DNA of 21,078 nucleotides from Clostridia bacterium (GCA_009776385.1 WRFT01000004.1:1-21078); one strand, 5' to 3'. Shown: positions 1 to 8,311, counted from the stretch's first letter. Numbers and translations: made by a program. The notes: generated by a model from the sequence alone, not told the origin.

Positions 1-271
1 CGGACAAAGCCAACCCTAAAAACACACCGGTCATCGCAAATCCACCATCATAAAAACGAAACATTTTATCCGGCTGAGCAAGGGTGTTTATGAAATACCC
101 GATATCCGTCAGGCAAAAAACCAACCTGGCCAGAATTAACGACAGCGGAATAGCCAACACGGAGAAGATTTCCGCCGTTCCTGCGGGTAAACGTGTTCGC
201 GTGAAATGCCACTTCATGATTCCGTATTGCAAAGCGCACGCGACCGCCAGGATGATACCGTACTTACTCAT
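1..271 (-). CDS. Lgt-like membrane protein, N-terminal part (cut by window edge)
   Basis: An open frame of 90 codons starts with ATG at 271 and runs off the left edge. GGGGAG lies 6 nt upstream, inside the end of the preceding glycosidase gene. The protein is hydrophobic, with a first helix near residues 5-18, a second near 38-52, and a segment ALILARL-like (residues about 44-52, ending ARLVF) followed about 25 residues later by YDGGFAMTGVFLG. This spacing and the ARLVF...GG pattern resemble prolipoprotein diacylglyceryl transferase (Lgt), which moves a diacylglyceryl group from phosphatidylglycerol to the lipobox Cys at the membrane. In true Lgt the second motif normally reads GG-x-x-x-HGG with an essential His; here the His position is Thr. 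It may therefore be an Lgt relative with another role. It is the last visible gene of the minus-strand envelope operon. The family call is moderate and the function uncertain. Confidence 0.6.
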   Translation of the reverse strand, partial: MSKYGIILAVACALQYGIMKWHFTRTRLPAGTAEIFSVLAIPLSLILARLVFCLTDIGYFINTLAQPDKMFRFYDGGFAMTGVFLGLALS

Positions 272-282
272 TATTGTCTCCC

Positions 283-1203
283 CTATTTCGTTGGCGGTAC
301 CGCGGAAGCAAAATAGATTATATCGGAAATAGACCGTTCTCCGCTGGCCGATTTATCGCAATAGAGCTCACCATTGAACACTAGCGCCGCTGTATTGCCG
401 CCATCTAAGTTGAAGGCTTGAACGCATCCCATACGGGACATGAAATCCGCGACTTGAGCGACCGTAACGCCCTTGTTTTGATCTGACCGCCCGTCCACAA
501 CCAGCAATATATAGGTTAACGTATCCAGTTGACCGATAGCCGAACGCGGTTCACGGCCGCGAATATTAAACTCGTACTTCGCGGGCATTTCTTGCAGCAT
601 CCCATCAATGATCAACGCCGGGCCGAAGGTAAATGCGTTAATAACAGTGCGATCCGAATCCAGTATGGCCTTGAGCTGGTTCGGGTCTGAGTTGACTAAG
701 ATATGAAAATCACCCAGATCATCGATGATGAGCATATCCTTGTTCTTGGTTGGCGTTTTTCTGAATACTTCTCCTTGCCTGACGACATAGCCGCCTGTCC
801 TGTTAAGATAATAATCGCCGTTCATAGCCACCACGGCCCTGTTGTTTTCTGCCAGTTTTGAAACCTTGTTCGTTTTTTTCGTACCGTAAGCGCCTGCCAG
901 CGCCGTGCGAAGCTGCGTCGGTGAGGCAATTGTCACGCGTGCGACATTATAGTCCGCATCGTTTTCGCGGTATTTTTCCATGACGACCGTAATACTGTCA
1001 TCCTCGTATCCGTTTTCAATAAACAAAGTGCGATTCGGTGCGTACCCCGGCGCAGCATCTACCGGGAGTGAAAAAGTTTCTTCGGCATATAGCACCGCGC
1101 CGGTATCCGCCGGGGATATGAGGGTTTCTTCCGCCAAGCAAACCGCACAAAGCAACAAGGTAACGAGCGTTAAGAAGCATAGCCGGACTCGAATGGTTTT
1201 CAT
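283..1203 (-). CDS. Phosphodiester glycosidase family (NAGPA domain) exported protein
   Basis: This 306-residue protein has a signal peptide (charged start MKTIRVR, hydrophobic core, cleavage near the Ala at residue 23). It is followed by a NAGPA-type domain (PF09992 family, named for N-acetylglucosamine-1-phosphodiester alpha-N-acetylglucosaminidase). Matching landmarks are AMNGDYY near residue 127, FGPALIIDG in the middle, GREPRSAIG, LLVVDGRS, and the strongly typical NLDGGNTAALVFNG near the C terminus. Bacterial members are exported and thought to act on sugar phosphodiester bonds in envelope polymers; the real substrate here is unknown. The start at 1203 is chosen because GGGAG lies 10 nt upstream. 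The longer frame starting at 1245 would add 14 residues ahead of the signal peptide and overlap the small gene upstream. The gene sits between the 54-residue protein and the Lgt-like gene, apparently in the same operon. Confidence 0.8.
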   Translation of the reverse strand: MKTIRVRLCFLTLVTLLLCAVCLAEETLISPADTGAVLYAEETFSLPVDAAPGYAPNRTLFIENGYEDDSITVVMEKYRENDADYNVARVTIASPTQLRTALAGAYGTKKTNKVSKLAENNRAVVAMNGDYYLNRTGGYVVRQGEVFRKTPTKNKDMLIIDDLGDFHILVNSDPNQLKAILDSDRTVINAFTFGPALIIDGMLQEMPAKYEFNIRGREPRSAIGQLDTLTYILLVVDGRSDQNKGVTVAQVADFMSRMGCVQAFNLDGGNTAALVFNGELYCDKSASGERSISDIIYFASAVPPTK

Positions 1204-1210
1204 TTTCCTG

Positions 1211-1375
1211 TCACTCCCATAAAAAAGCGTATTCGTCATCTTCACCGGTAAGAATGGCGTTCATATAACGTTCATGTGCCTCTGTCGTGACCGCACCGTC
1301 GGGCACGGCGAAGGGTAGCAACGCAAGCATGACAAACAGTACCGCCATGAGTACGATGAGTGTGCGTCGGTTCAT
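1211..1375 (-). CDS. Small membrane-anchored protein, 54 residues
   Basis: An ATG at 1375 follows GGGAGG by 8 nt. The frame runs 54 codons to TGA, beginning MNRRTLIVLMAVLFVMLALL and ending DDEYAFLWE. It has one strongly hydrophobic N-terminal helix (residues about 6-24) with Arg-Arg on the cytoplasmic side, then an acidic tail of about 30 residues containing TTEAHERYMNAIL. The start lies 3 nt after the stop of the GtrA fusion gene, and the stop lies 7 nt before the ATG of the glycosidase. This is the spacing of a genuine operon member, and without it there would be a 175-nt hole in a tight gene string. I do not recognise the family. It could be a small subunit or anchor for a neighbouring envelope enzyme. 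Confidence 0.65.
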   Translation of the reverse strand: MNRRTLIVLMAVLFVMLALLPFAVPDGAVTTEAHERYMNAILTGEDDEYAFLWE

Positions 1376-1378
1376 TAG

Positions 1379-2458
1379 TTATACCTCCCTGAATACCCAT
1401 TGCCTTTGCACGCGGTAGCTGATAAAGAAAAGCGTTAAGTTTATGATTAAGCTCAAAACGCGCTCGTTGATCCCCGTCAGGACCTTAAACAGCGATACCA
1501 AGCCGACGGAAGCCGCCAGTATTATAACGCTAAGCGCTACATACCGAAGGAAAAAACCCTTACCACCCGCACGGCGGTTGAATACGACATGTTTGTTAAA
1601 GAAAAAGTTAACCGTACATGAGATGATTCGCGCGGCTGTTTGGGAAAAAGCAATGCGTTGGAAGTCGGTGTTTTGCCCCGCATTGAAGAGTACTGTTAAT
1701 AAAACGTTGTAGACAGCAATATCTATCCCCGTAGCCAATAAAGATGAAAAAGCGAACATAAAAAAATTACCGAAGATTACCTTATAAATACGGGCACTGT
1801 CTCGTATTGTTTGAAAGTGTGTTCCGCTGTTATTATTTTCGTAAACCGTATGTATAGGCAGGTGCTCTATAGGTCTTTTACTTCTCGTTAAACGGATGAG
1901 CATATTCATCTCATATTCAAAACGTTTCCCCGGTACATCCATCATAAAAGGAAGCAGTTCCGCTGTGAATGCCCGCAGCCCCGTTTGTGTGTCCGGGCAC
2001 GATTCCCCATACAAGAGGCGGAATACCATGCTCGTGATATGGTTACCCGCACGGCTCTTGAAAGGCACGATGGAACATGAAAAATCACGGCTGCCCAAAA
2101 TAACCCCGCGCATGTTTTGGGTAAGCCGGTCTTTAATCTTGAATACATCCTCAACGGTATGCTGCCCGTCTGAATCCGCCGTGACTATAAAGTCCGCGTT
2201 TAGCTTCCCTTCCAACAGATGCTTAAAGGCAGTTTTTAAAGCACAGCCCTTTCCAAGATTCGTTTCATGACGCAGAACGGTACATCCGTCTGTCTGAGCG
2301 ATTAACTTAAAAATACCGGCATAATCCGCACCGGAACCATCGTCTACCACAATAACCCAAAGCCCCGCTCGGCAAAGCTCCGCCGTATAGGCGGTGAGTC
2401 TGTTATCCGGGTGCAGTGAAGGGATGACGACCACGGAAGATTTTTCAGACAACTCCAT
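1379..2458 (-). CDS. Family 2 glycosyltransferase fused to GtrA-like membrane domain
   Basis: The 359-residue protein has two parts. Residues about 8-225 are a GT2 fold of the dolichol-phosphate mannosyltransferase type: VIPSL near 11, VVDDGSG at 37-43, NLGKG at 67-71, the metal-binding stretch ADSDGQH at 94-100, LGSRDF at 121-126 and a QTGLRAF motif at 158-164. Residues about 228-359 are a GtrA-like domain with about four membrane helices and a typical NFFFNKHVVF stretch. GT2 enzymes of this type load a sugar from a nucleotide donor onto polyprenyl phosphate, and GtrA domains are thought to flip or present such lipid-linked sugars. The protein probably makes a sugar lipid for envelope glycosylation. 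AAGGAG precedes the ATG at 2458. The gene follows the M1 peptidase by 15 nt and is followed 3 nt later by the small membrane gene. Confidence 0.87.
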   Translation of the reverse strand: MELSEKSSVVVIPSLHPDNRLTAYTAELCRAGLWVIVVDDGSGADYAGIFKLIAQTDGCTVLRHETNLGKGCALKTAFKHLLEGKLNADFIVTADSDGQHTVEDVFKIKDRLTQNMRGVILGSRDFSCSIVPFKSRAGNHITSMVFRLLYGESCPDTQTGLRAFTAELLPFMMDVPGKRFEYEMNMLIRLTRSKRPIEHLPIHTVYENNNSGTHFQTIRDSARIYKVIFGNFFMFAFSSLLATGIDIAVYNVLLTVLFNAGQNTDFQRIAFSQTAARIISCTVNFFFNKHVVFNRRAGGKGFFLRYVALSVIILAASVGLVSLFKVLTGINERVLSLIINLTLFFISYRVQRQWVFREV

Positions 2459-2473
2459 TCGGCACTCCTTTTG

Positions 2474-3967
2474 TTAGTTTAAGATGATGGTATCCAAATA
2501 ATCCGTAAGCAACCCACTTAAATCATAACCGACGACCTTGTATAACAACGATTCAAAATCCTGCCTGGAAGCGAGACGATAGGTATATGCTTGGTAGTAA
2601 GCGCGAATAAACTCGTAAACAAGATCACGACCCAGCATTTCCTCCAGCGCAACAAACAACGCCGAACCCCGATTATATACTACCAGTGTATAATCCGCAA
2701 AATTGTCAAAATAAGTAACGGGGCTGCCCGGTGTCATTCCGCGCGGTATCGTTAAGCGCGTAGCGAGCTCCGCTCTTTTATAAATAGCGTCGTCTCGTGC
2801 CCGATCGCCGTAACACTCCCTCATATACTCGTATACCATGTACTCACATAGCGCCTCATCCTGCCAAGGATCGTTGAATTGATCTGAGCCGACCGCCGCG
2901 TAAAACCATTGATGCGCTGTTTCATGCACGCAGGTCCATTCCAAGTCGCTATCCCTGCCCTGATACAGATCACGGCTTATCAGGACACATTGCGGATACT
3001 CCATACCGCCAAATGGGAAGTCGGTCTGTACGATGGTCATAGAAGGGTATGCGAACGAGCCCGCCAATGTGCTAAATATGCGCATGGCACGCAGTGAGAA
3101 ATCGAGTGCTTTTTGTGCCTGAGCGTCTGACAGGGCATAGCTTATAACTGTCACGCCATCTATATGACTCATTTTTTGAACATAACGGTCGGTAAGGACC
3201 AACATGAAATCACGGACGGCATGAGATGCAAAGGTATATGTGTTTTCGTAGCAGACAGGGATACCGGAACCCATTGCCGTGAACCCCTCCGGTACCGTTA
3301 CGGATACATAAAAATCCGCACATTCTGATACAAACGGATCCCCGATGGGATAGTATTCATCGCATCGAAACACGCCGTCTTCAAACAATGCCGGCATGGG
3401 AAAAGCGTTTCCAAAGACTGCCGCACTTTCGGTATATCCAAATCGATAACGGCATTCCGGCAGAACGATCCGGTAGGACAGTAAGATGGTAACCGCTTCA
3501 TCACACGCAAGCGGTGACGGGAGGGGTATTACCAAGAGGGTACCCGCCTCATCAGCATATACAGCCTCAACCCGATGGCCATCGACAAACGTATCCCTAA
3601 ATAAAATCCCTCCCTGAGAGAAACCGTTCGGATAGCAACTATCGAAAATGGCGTCCATCGCAGCCGGGGATGTTTCCTCCAGCCTGAAGGCATTCGCGTA
3701 TGTTCTGAAGATCAATTCCTGAACATCCATACCAAAGTTGTTAATGAGTATAACGGTTTGTTCCGCTTCCAAAGTATGCTCATCAGGATGATAAACAGCC
3801 CGGATATTGATGCAGGTAAGCCTGTCCGCAACATTGCTAAGCGTTTCCGAATCAGATGTATACGCGGGAAGCCTTGTTGACCCTGCTAAAAAGACGGTAC
3901 AGCATAACAAGATACAAATCGTGCTTCTTGCTATCCTTTTAAAATACGATCGCCTATCCGCGGTCAT
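2474..3967 (-). CDS. M1-family zinc aminopeptidase-like protein, membrane-anchored
   Basis: The 497-residue protein opens with a basic stretch and one hydrophobic segment (residues about 13-30), so the enzyme should face outward. A beta-rich N-terminal domain is followed by a gluzincin catalytic domain. The exopeptidase motif appears as GGMEY (GAMEN in the textbook form). The zinc site is HETAH near residue 347, with the third ligand Glu in QDEAL exactly 18 residues later (HEXXH-X18-E). It ends soon after the helical part of the catalytic domain, so the large C-terminal ERAP1-type domain of classical M1 enzymes is missing. This is common for bacterial short M1 proteins. The start at 3967 is preferred: AAGGGAG lies about 8 nt upstream, whereas ATG 3988 has no good site. 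The protein likely trims peptides at the cell surface. It is first in the envelope operon. Confidence 0.85.
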   Translation of the reverse strand: MTADRRSYFKRIARSTICILLCCTVFLAGSTRLPAYTSDSETLSNVADRLTCINIRAVYHPDEHTLEAEQTVILINNFGMDVQELIFRTYANAFRLEETSPAAMDAIFDSCYPNGFSQGGILFRDTFVDGHRVEAVYADEAGTLLVIPLPSPLACDEAVTILLSYRIVLPECRYRFGYTESAAVFGNAFPMPALFEDGVFRCDEYYPIGDPFVSECADFYVSVTVPEGFTAMGSGIPVCYENTYTFASHAVRDFMLVLTDRYVQKMSHIDGVTVISYALSDAQAQKALDFSLRAMRIFSTLAGSFAYPSMTIVQTDFPFGGMEYPQCVLISRDLYQGRDSDLEWTCVHETAHQWFYAAVGSDQFNDPWQDEALCEYMVYEYMRECYGDRARDDAIYKRAELATRLTIPRGMTPGSPVTYFDNFADYTLVVYNRGSALFVALEEMLGRDLVYEFIRAYYQAYTYRLASRQDFESLLYKVVGYDLSGLLTDYLDTIILN

Positions 3968-3996
3968 ATCTGCACTCCCTTCCCGCAATGCTGATT

Positions 3997-4025
3997 ATTA
4001 TACATCATCACCATGAAAAAAACAC
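3997..4025 (-). promoter_or_regulatory. Possible promoter of the M1-GT2-NAGPA operon
   Basis: Read on the minus strand there is a perfect TATAAT (3997-4002) about 30 nt upstream of the chosen start of the M1 peptidase gene. Seventeen bases further up is GTGTTT, a poor -35 box. The position directly after a terminator-like structure for the preceding gene supports a new transcription unit, but the weak -35 keeps confidence low. Confidence 0.35.
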
Positions 4026-4048
4026 CTTATCGCACCGTAAAAAGGATG
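4016..4048 (-). terminator. Probable intrinsic terminator downstream of helD
   Basis: On the minus strand the transcript leaving the HelD gene forms a short stem, CA(U)CCUU with AAGGUG (one bulged U, 13-nt loop), followed at once by seven U residues. The stem is short, so this is a tentative call. The U run and its place between HelD and the next promoter fit. Confidence 0.4.
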
Positions 4049-4072
4049 CCTAATCGCGTACCATTTAGGTTC

Positions 4073-6247
4073 TTACAAAAGCGGGCTCGGTGTTCCAATG
4101 TATAAAAGCGTCAAGCAATGGAGCGGACGGGTACATAAAACATAAAGCAGCTTCGCGGTAAAGGCGTCGTACGGATACTGTTCGGCAGAGGCGTTTAACA
4201 CCATCGCGCAGTCGAACTCCAAGCCTTTTACTTGTGAGGCGGATATAAGCATCACACCGGCCCGGTACTCACTCTGCGTGCCCGTGACTTGACGTACAGG
4301 AAGAAGGCCCTGTAAGCGGCGATATGTTACAGCGGCTTGTTTTTCCGTTTTTTCTATCAACGCAATAGAACGGTAGCCTTTGGCAAGCCATTGATTGACA
4401 ATAACGACGGCGCGCGCTATACGCGCCGAGTCTGTCTTGCAGCCTTCTATCACTACCGCGTCACCATGGCGAATGATCGGGTTGGCTTGCGGCCTGTCGC
4501 GTACGGGAAACACAGCGGCAATTTTACCGGCAAAGCGTGTAATTTCTACTGTGCTGCGGTAGCTTTGCAATAGATAATGGCAGATAGCCTCGCCTTGAAA
4601 GACTTCTTGGTTCATATGGCCCCATGACTCCGCGCCGCCGCCTTCTTGTATCCCCTGCATCATGTCACCTACAAGCGTTAATGAAGGCCGGCTTTCCATT
4701 TGCTTGATAAGCAATACTTGAAAAGGCGTCAAGTCTTGAGCTTCATCAATCATCACCGCACTGACCGATTGATAAGGGATACCGTACAGCTTCTTCATGA
4801 TGACCACCAGCGCCGGAAGGTCTTCCGCATATACCGTGCCTTTGGTCAGATATGCGCATGTATCCGGATACCCCTCCATCACCTCTAACAGACGCCGGTA
4901 GACTTTCGTGACACGCATATCCGGGAAACGGCTTTCAAACTCCTTTATAAAATGCTCGCGCCTCTCTTGCACTTCTGCTATGCGGGCGTCACGGCCGGAC
5001 AGCAACTTGGCTACCCTATCCCGCCGTTCCGGGCCGTCTGACAATCCGTTCAGCAGAACAGTCATCTTCTCCTCCGCCGCCTTTTGGATGACGCTTACCA
5101 TTTTTTCGGCGGCCTCCCTTAAACGCGTATTAGTATACTTGATTAACTCACGCACGCGCGCACTAAGAGGGAAATGTCTTAGTTGATGATAATAGATGTC
5201 ATGTACTTGATCATATGTAAAGAGGGTCAGCGGCCCGAACACGACATTTCCGGGGGGCAGAATGCTCTTTTCAAAAACCGCAAGCCCTTCCTCAAGCGCC
5301 GACTTGAAACAGAGAGAGCCTTTTTGTACGGTCTCGGCTGATGCGCTTATGCCGGTTGAAAGCCTTTTTTCCAAGAGATTCCTGTGCGTCAGCTTCGGCA
5401 TTTGCTTTCGGAGCCATTGTTCACATAAGCCTTCGAATGTCGTTTGTATGACGTTTTCTACACCCAGATCCGGTAATACCGCGGAGATGTAATTTAAGAA
5501 TAAGCGATTAGGCGCTAATATCATCATCTGCCAAGGGCTTAACTTGTCGCGATAGGCATACAGAAGCCACGCGACACGATGCAGCGCGATAGTCGTCTTA
5601 CCGCTGCCCGCGACACCTTGCACAATGAGATGATTCTGCAAGGGATACCGTATCACATAGTTCTGCTCCGCTTGAATGGTGGTAACAATCTCCTTGAGCC
5701 TGTCGGTAGTGACGGCTCCCAAAACAGATTGTAAATAGACATCATAGCTAACAATACCGGAGTCGAAAAGCGATTCTATTTGGCCATCACGCACATTGAT
5801 GACACGTTTAAGCGTCATTTCACCATCCACGCAGCCATCCGGCGCCTCATATCGAACAGACCCCGTCTGCCCGGAGTAGTAGAGATTGGCTACCGGGCTT
5901 CGCCAATCTACGACCACTGTTTCATAAGCGGGTGTCTTCATTACACCCCATCGGCCAATGTAGTACGTTTCCCGGCTCCTTCCCAACGGCGCGAAATCGA
6001 TTCTGCAAAAATACGGCCGCTTTTGTGACAAAGCCAGCTGATGCAACACCTGAAGCTTGGCACGCATGGTATTTAAAAGCACTTGAGATTGATCGCCCCT
6101 AAAGCTTACCGCGACCATTCTTTCCTCATCCGCGCGAATGCCAATTTCCGCCTCCAGCTTATTCAGCTCTTCTTTGATAGTACCGATCGTTTCCTCGATA
6201 TGCGCCTGTTCAATTTGCGCCGCCGGGTGATCTGCCATTGATAGCAT
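4073..6247 (-). CDS. helD: HelD-like UvrD/Rep-family ATPase (RNA polymerase recycling)
   Basis: The 724-residue protein has the layout of Gram-positive HelD. An N-terminal alpha-helical arm (residues about 10-75) precedes the conserved start of the 1A domain, with VVVDWRSPVANLYY at 111-124. Walker A is GVAGSGKTT at 211-219. A long inserted helical region lies near 300-480, Walker B is MIDEAQD near 497, and the C-terminal 2A motifs are ASQVKGLEFD near 668 and YVLCTRPLH near 702. In Bacillus and mycobacteria, HelD enters the RNA polymerase channels and uses ATP to free stalled polymerase from nucleic acid; some actinobacterial forms give rifampicin tolerance. The length is close to B. subtilis HelD (about 770). 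SD-like AAAGAGG precedes ATG 6247 by about 6 nt; ATG 6238 is an alternative. It lies 110 nt downstream of the AlaRS gene on the same strand, with no clear terminator between them. Confidence 0.88.
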   Translation of the reverse strand: MLSMADHPAAQIEQAHIEETIGTIKEELNKLEAEIGIRADEERMVAVSFRGDQSQVLLNTMRAKLQVLHQLALSQKRPYFCRIDFAPLGRSRETYYIGRWGVMKTPAYETVVVDWRSPVANLYYSGQTGSVRYEAPDGCVDGEMTLKRVINVRDGQIESLFDSGIVSYDVYLQSVLGAVTTDRLKEIVTTIQAEQNYVIRYPLQNHLIVQGVAGSGKTTIALHRVAWLLYAYRDKLSPWQMMILAPNRLFLNYISAVLPDLGVENVIQTTFEGLCEQWLRKQMPKLTHRNLLEKRLSTGISASAETVQKGSLCFKSALEEGLAVFEKSILPPGNVVFGPLTLFTYDQVHDIYYHQLRHFPLSARVRELIKYTNTRLREAAEKMVSVIQKAAEEKMTVLLNGLSDGPERRDRVAKLLSGRDARIAEVQERREHFIKEFESRFPDMRVTKVYRRLLEVMEGYPDTCAYLTKGTVYAEDLPALVVIMKKLYGIPYQSVSAVMIDEAQDLTPFQVLLIKQMESRPSLTLVGDMMQGIQEGGGAESWGHMNQEVFQGEAICHYLLQSYRSTVEITRFAGKIAAVFPVRDRPQANPIIRHGDAVVIEGCKTDSARIARAVVIVNQWLAKGYRSIALIEKTEKQAAVTYRRLQGLLPVRQVTGTQSEYRAGVMLISASQVKGLEFDCAMVLNASAEQYPYDAFTAKLLYVLCTRPLHCLTLLYIGTPSPLL

Positions 6248-6356
6248 GTAGCCCCTCTTTCCGACAGACTGCGCTGCCCGTCATTTTATGCGCCGGGATA
6301 TAAACATCCCTTGGCGTCAAAATGGCAGGGATTCTATGCGCTTTCAAACATGGTTT

Positions 6357-8147
6357 TTATTTTAACACGGCTTTTATACGACGCACACCCGCGGATGAAG
6401 ATTCTTCTTTTTGTATAATAAACTGACCGAGGTCACCGGTATTACCGGCATGGGGACCGCCGCAAATCTCCTTGGAAAAACCGCCCATTGTATATACTTT
6501 TACCATGTCGCCGTATTTTCCTTCAAATAAACCCAGCGCTCCGAGTGCCTTTGCCTGCGGAACGGACATTTCACTTATCAGTATGGGTACACGCGCTTGA
6601 ACCGCCTCGTTCACGCGCGTCTGGACATGTGTGATTTCATCAACTGTCATCTTTCTGGAAAAGGAAAAATCAAACCGGAGACGCTCCTCGGTGATATTCG
6701 AGCCTTTTTGCGCCACCTCATCACCTAACACCTCACGCAGCGCCGCATGAAGTAAGTGCGTCGCGGTATGCAACTTGGCGGTCGCTTCGCTTGCATCCGC
6801 CAAACCACCTTTAAACTTTTGAGCGGCGCCGGAATGGCTTAGCTCTCGATGCCGTTCATAACACAGTTGAAAGCCTTCCGTATCAACTGACAAACCTTTT
6901 TCCTGCGCCATTTCTACGGTCATCTCTATGGGGAACCCATAGGTATCAAATAAACGGAAGGCGTTGGCGCCGTCGATCACCTTTTCATCCGTCATTTTTG
7001 CGGATAGTTTTTCAAACTCCCGCATTCCGGTTTTTAATGTGCGTTGAAAACGCTCTTCCTCCAGCCGCAGCTGCTCGGCAATAAACCGCTCGCGCGCCTT
7101 CAGTTCCGGATAAGACTGTTCATACTGCGCGGTAACCACACCGGCAATGGCGACAGCGGCGACATCCGGAAGGCCAATCTTCATGCCGTGCCGTATCGCA
7201 CGGCGTATAAGTCGGCGCAGAATATACCCTTGATCTGTGTTGGATGGCGTCACGCCGCGTTCATCACCCAGAATCATACAGGCGGTACGCAAGTGATCGG
7301 CAATAATACGCATAGAACGCGTGGTATTCTCATCGCTTCCGTATACCTTGCCGGATAATGACTCAATTTTCTTGATGATATCGGTAAACGCGTCTGTTTC
7401 ATAAACCGATTGCTTACCCATTAACACGCATGCGGTTCGTTCCAACCCCATTCCCGTATCGACATTCTGCGCCGCTAACGGCTCTAATATACCGTCTTCC
7501 CTTAAATTATATTGCATGAAAACATCATTCCATATTTCCAAATAACGCCCGCAATCACAGGCAGGTGTGCAATCCGGCCCGCAAGGTTCTTTATCCGTGT
7601 TGATGTAGAACATTTCGGTATCCGGCCCGCAGGGGCCCGGCCCGCCGGTTGACCACCAGTTGTACTGCTTGGGCAGAAAGAATAAGCGATCTTCCGTCAC
7701 GCCCATTTCCCGCCACAAGTTAGCCGCTTCCTCGTCGCGTGGCGCGTTTTCATCCCCTTGGAAAACGGAGAACGCCAGCCGGTTCGGATCGATTCCAAGC
7801 CATTTGTCACCGGTTAAAAATTCCCAACTCCAATTGATGGCTTCCTTTTTAAAGTAATCGCCAAGCGACCAGTTGCCAAGCATCTCAAAAAAAGTTAAGT
7901 GGCTCGCATCCCCAACCGATTCGATATCCACTGTACGAACGCATTTTTGCGCGTCAGCCAGCCGTGTACCCGACGGATGCGCCTTGCCTGTCAGATAGGG
8001 AATGAGGGGATACATACCGGCAATGGTAAAAAGCACATTGACATTCCCCTGCGGGATGACCGACGCGCTGGGAATGATGGTATGCCCTTTTTCTTGCATG
8101 AACTCTAAAAATAAACCACGCAAGCGAGCCGCCGTCCACTGTGTCAT
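6357..8147 (-). CDS. alaS: Alanyl-tRNA synthetase, short form lacking the C-Ala domain
   Basis: The enzyme charges tRNA-Ala with alanine in the cytoplasm. The 596 residues hold the class II catalytic domain (MTQWTAARLRGLF start, FEMLGNWSLGDYFK at 87-100, PGPCGPDTEMF at 170-180, VDTGMGLER at 229-237), the tRNA-recognition helices (about 250-450) and the editing domain. The editing zinc site is intact: HTATH at 460-464 and CGGPH at 562-566. The protein ends right after SAGVRRIKAVLK, so the coiled coil and C-Ala (DHHA1) domain of ordinary bacterial AlaRS (about 870 residues) are absent. A Cys cluster (C189, C193, C197, C199) sits in the catalytic domain. This cluster and CGGPH instead of CGGTH recall archaeal or Patescibacteria AlaRS rather than typical Clostridia. 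The start at 8147 is set by AGGAG and by the promoter at 8188-8217; longer frames begin upstream of the expected transcript. It may be the main enzyme or a second copy. Confidence 0.88.
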   Translation of the reverse strand: MTQWTAARLRGLFLEFMQEKGHTIIPSASVIPQGNVNVLFTIAGMYPLIPYLTGKAHPSGTRLADAQKCVRTVDIESVGDASHLTFFEMLGNWSLGDYFKKEAINWSWEFLTGDKWLGIDPNRLAFSVFQGDENAPRDEEAANLWREMGVTEDRLFFLPKQYNWWSTGGPGPCGPDTEMFYINTDKEPCGPDCTPACDCGRYLEIWNDVFMQYNLREDGILEPLAAQNVDTGMGLERTACVLMGKQSVYETDAFTDIIKKIESLSGKVYGSDENTTRSMRIIADHLRTACMILGDERGVTPSNTDQGYILRRLIRRAIRHGMKIGLPDVAAVAIAGVVTAQYEQSYPELKARERFIAEQLRLEEERFQRTLKTGMREFEKLSAKMTDEKVIDGANAFRLFDTYGFPIEMTVEMAQEKGLSVDTEGFQLCYERHRELSHSGAAQKFKGGLADASEATAKLHTATHLLHAALREVLGDEVAQKGSNITEERLRFDFSFSRKMTVDEITHVQTRVNEAVQARVPILISEMSVPQAKALGALGLFEGKYGDMVKVYTMGGFSKEICGGPHAGNTGDLGQFIIQKEESSSAGVRRIKAVLK

Positions 8148-8187
8148 GCTAAAACTCACACTCCTGATAAAACAAAAACAGGCTGTC

Positions 8188-8217
8188 ATTATAAAGTGAC
8201 ATACGCGCAACTGTCAA
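8188..8217 (-). promoter_or_regulatory. Promoter of the AlaRS gene
   Basis: On the minus strand, TTGACA (8212-8217) and TATAAT (8188-8193) both match consensus and are separated by 18 nt. Transcription should start near 8181, leaving a leader of only about 34 nt, too short for a T-box or other large riboswitch. It points away from the rsgA promoter. Confidence 0.8.
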
Positions 8218-8311
8218 CTTTGCTTTGAAAGGAGTCGTAACATTTCAGCATGATTACAAGCGCGCTTATTGGTAATAAAGCACAGTCAATGCGCAAACAA
8301 TATTATTTCGC

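Noticed and set aside
84..332. An 82-codon plus-strand frame at the left end
   Set aside because: It has no good ribosome-binding site and lies opposite a minus-strand frame with a good SD and an Lgt-like sequence; it is a shadow.
6248..6356. Terminator in the AlaRS-HelD gap (ATCCCT/AGGGAT repeat)
   Set aside because: A 6-bp stem with a 15-nt loop and no T run is too weak; the two genes may be co-transcribed.
8148..8210. Upstream extension of the AlaRS frame to 8210
   Set aside because: The extra 21 residues fall over the promoter boxes at 8188-8217 and have no family match; AlaRS proteins begin near MTQWTAARLR.
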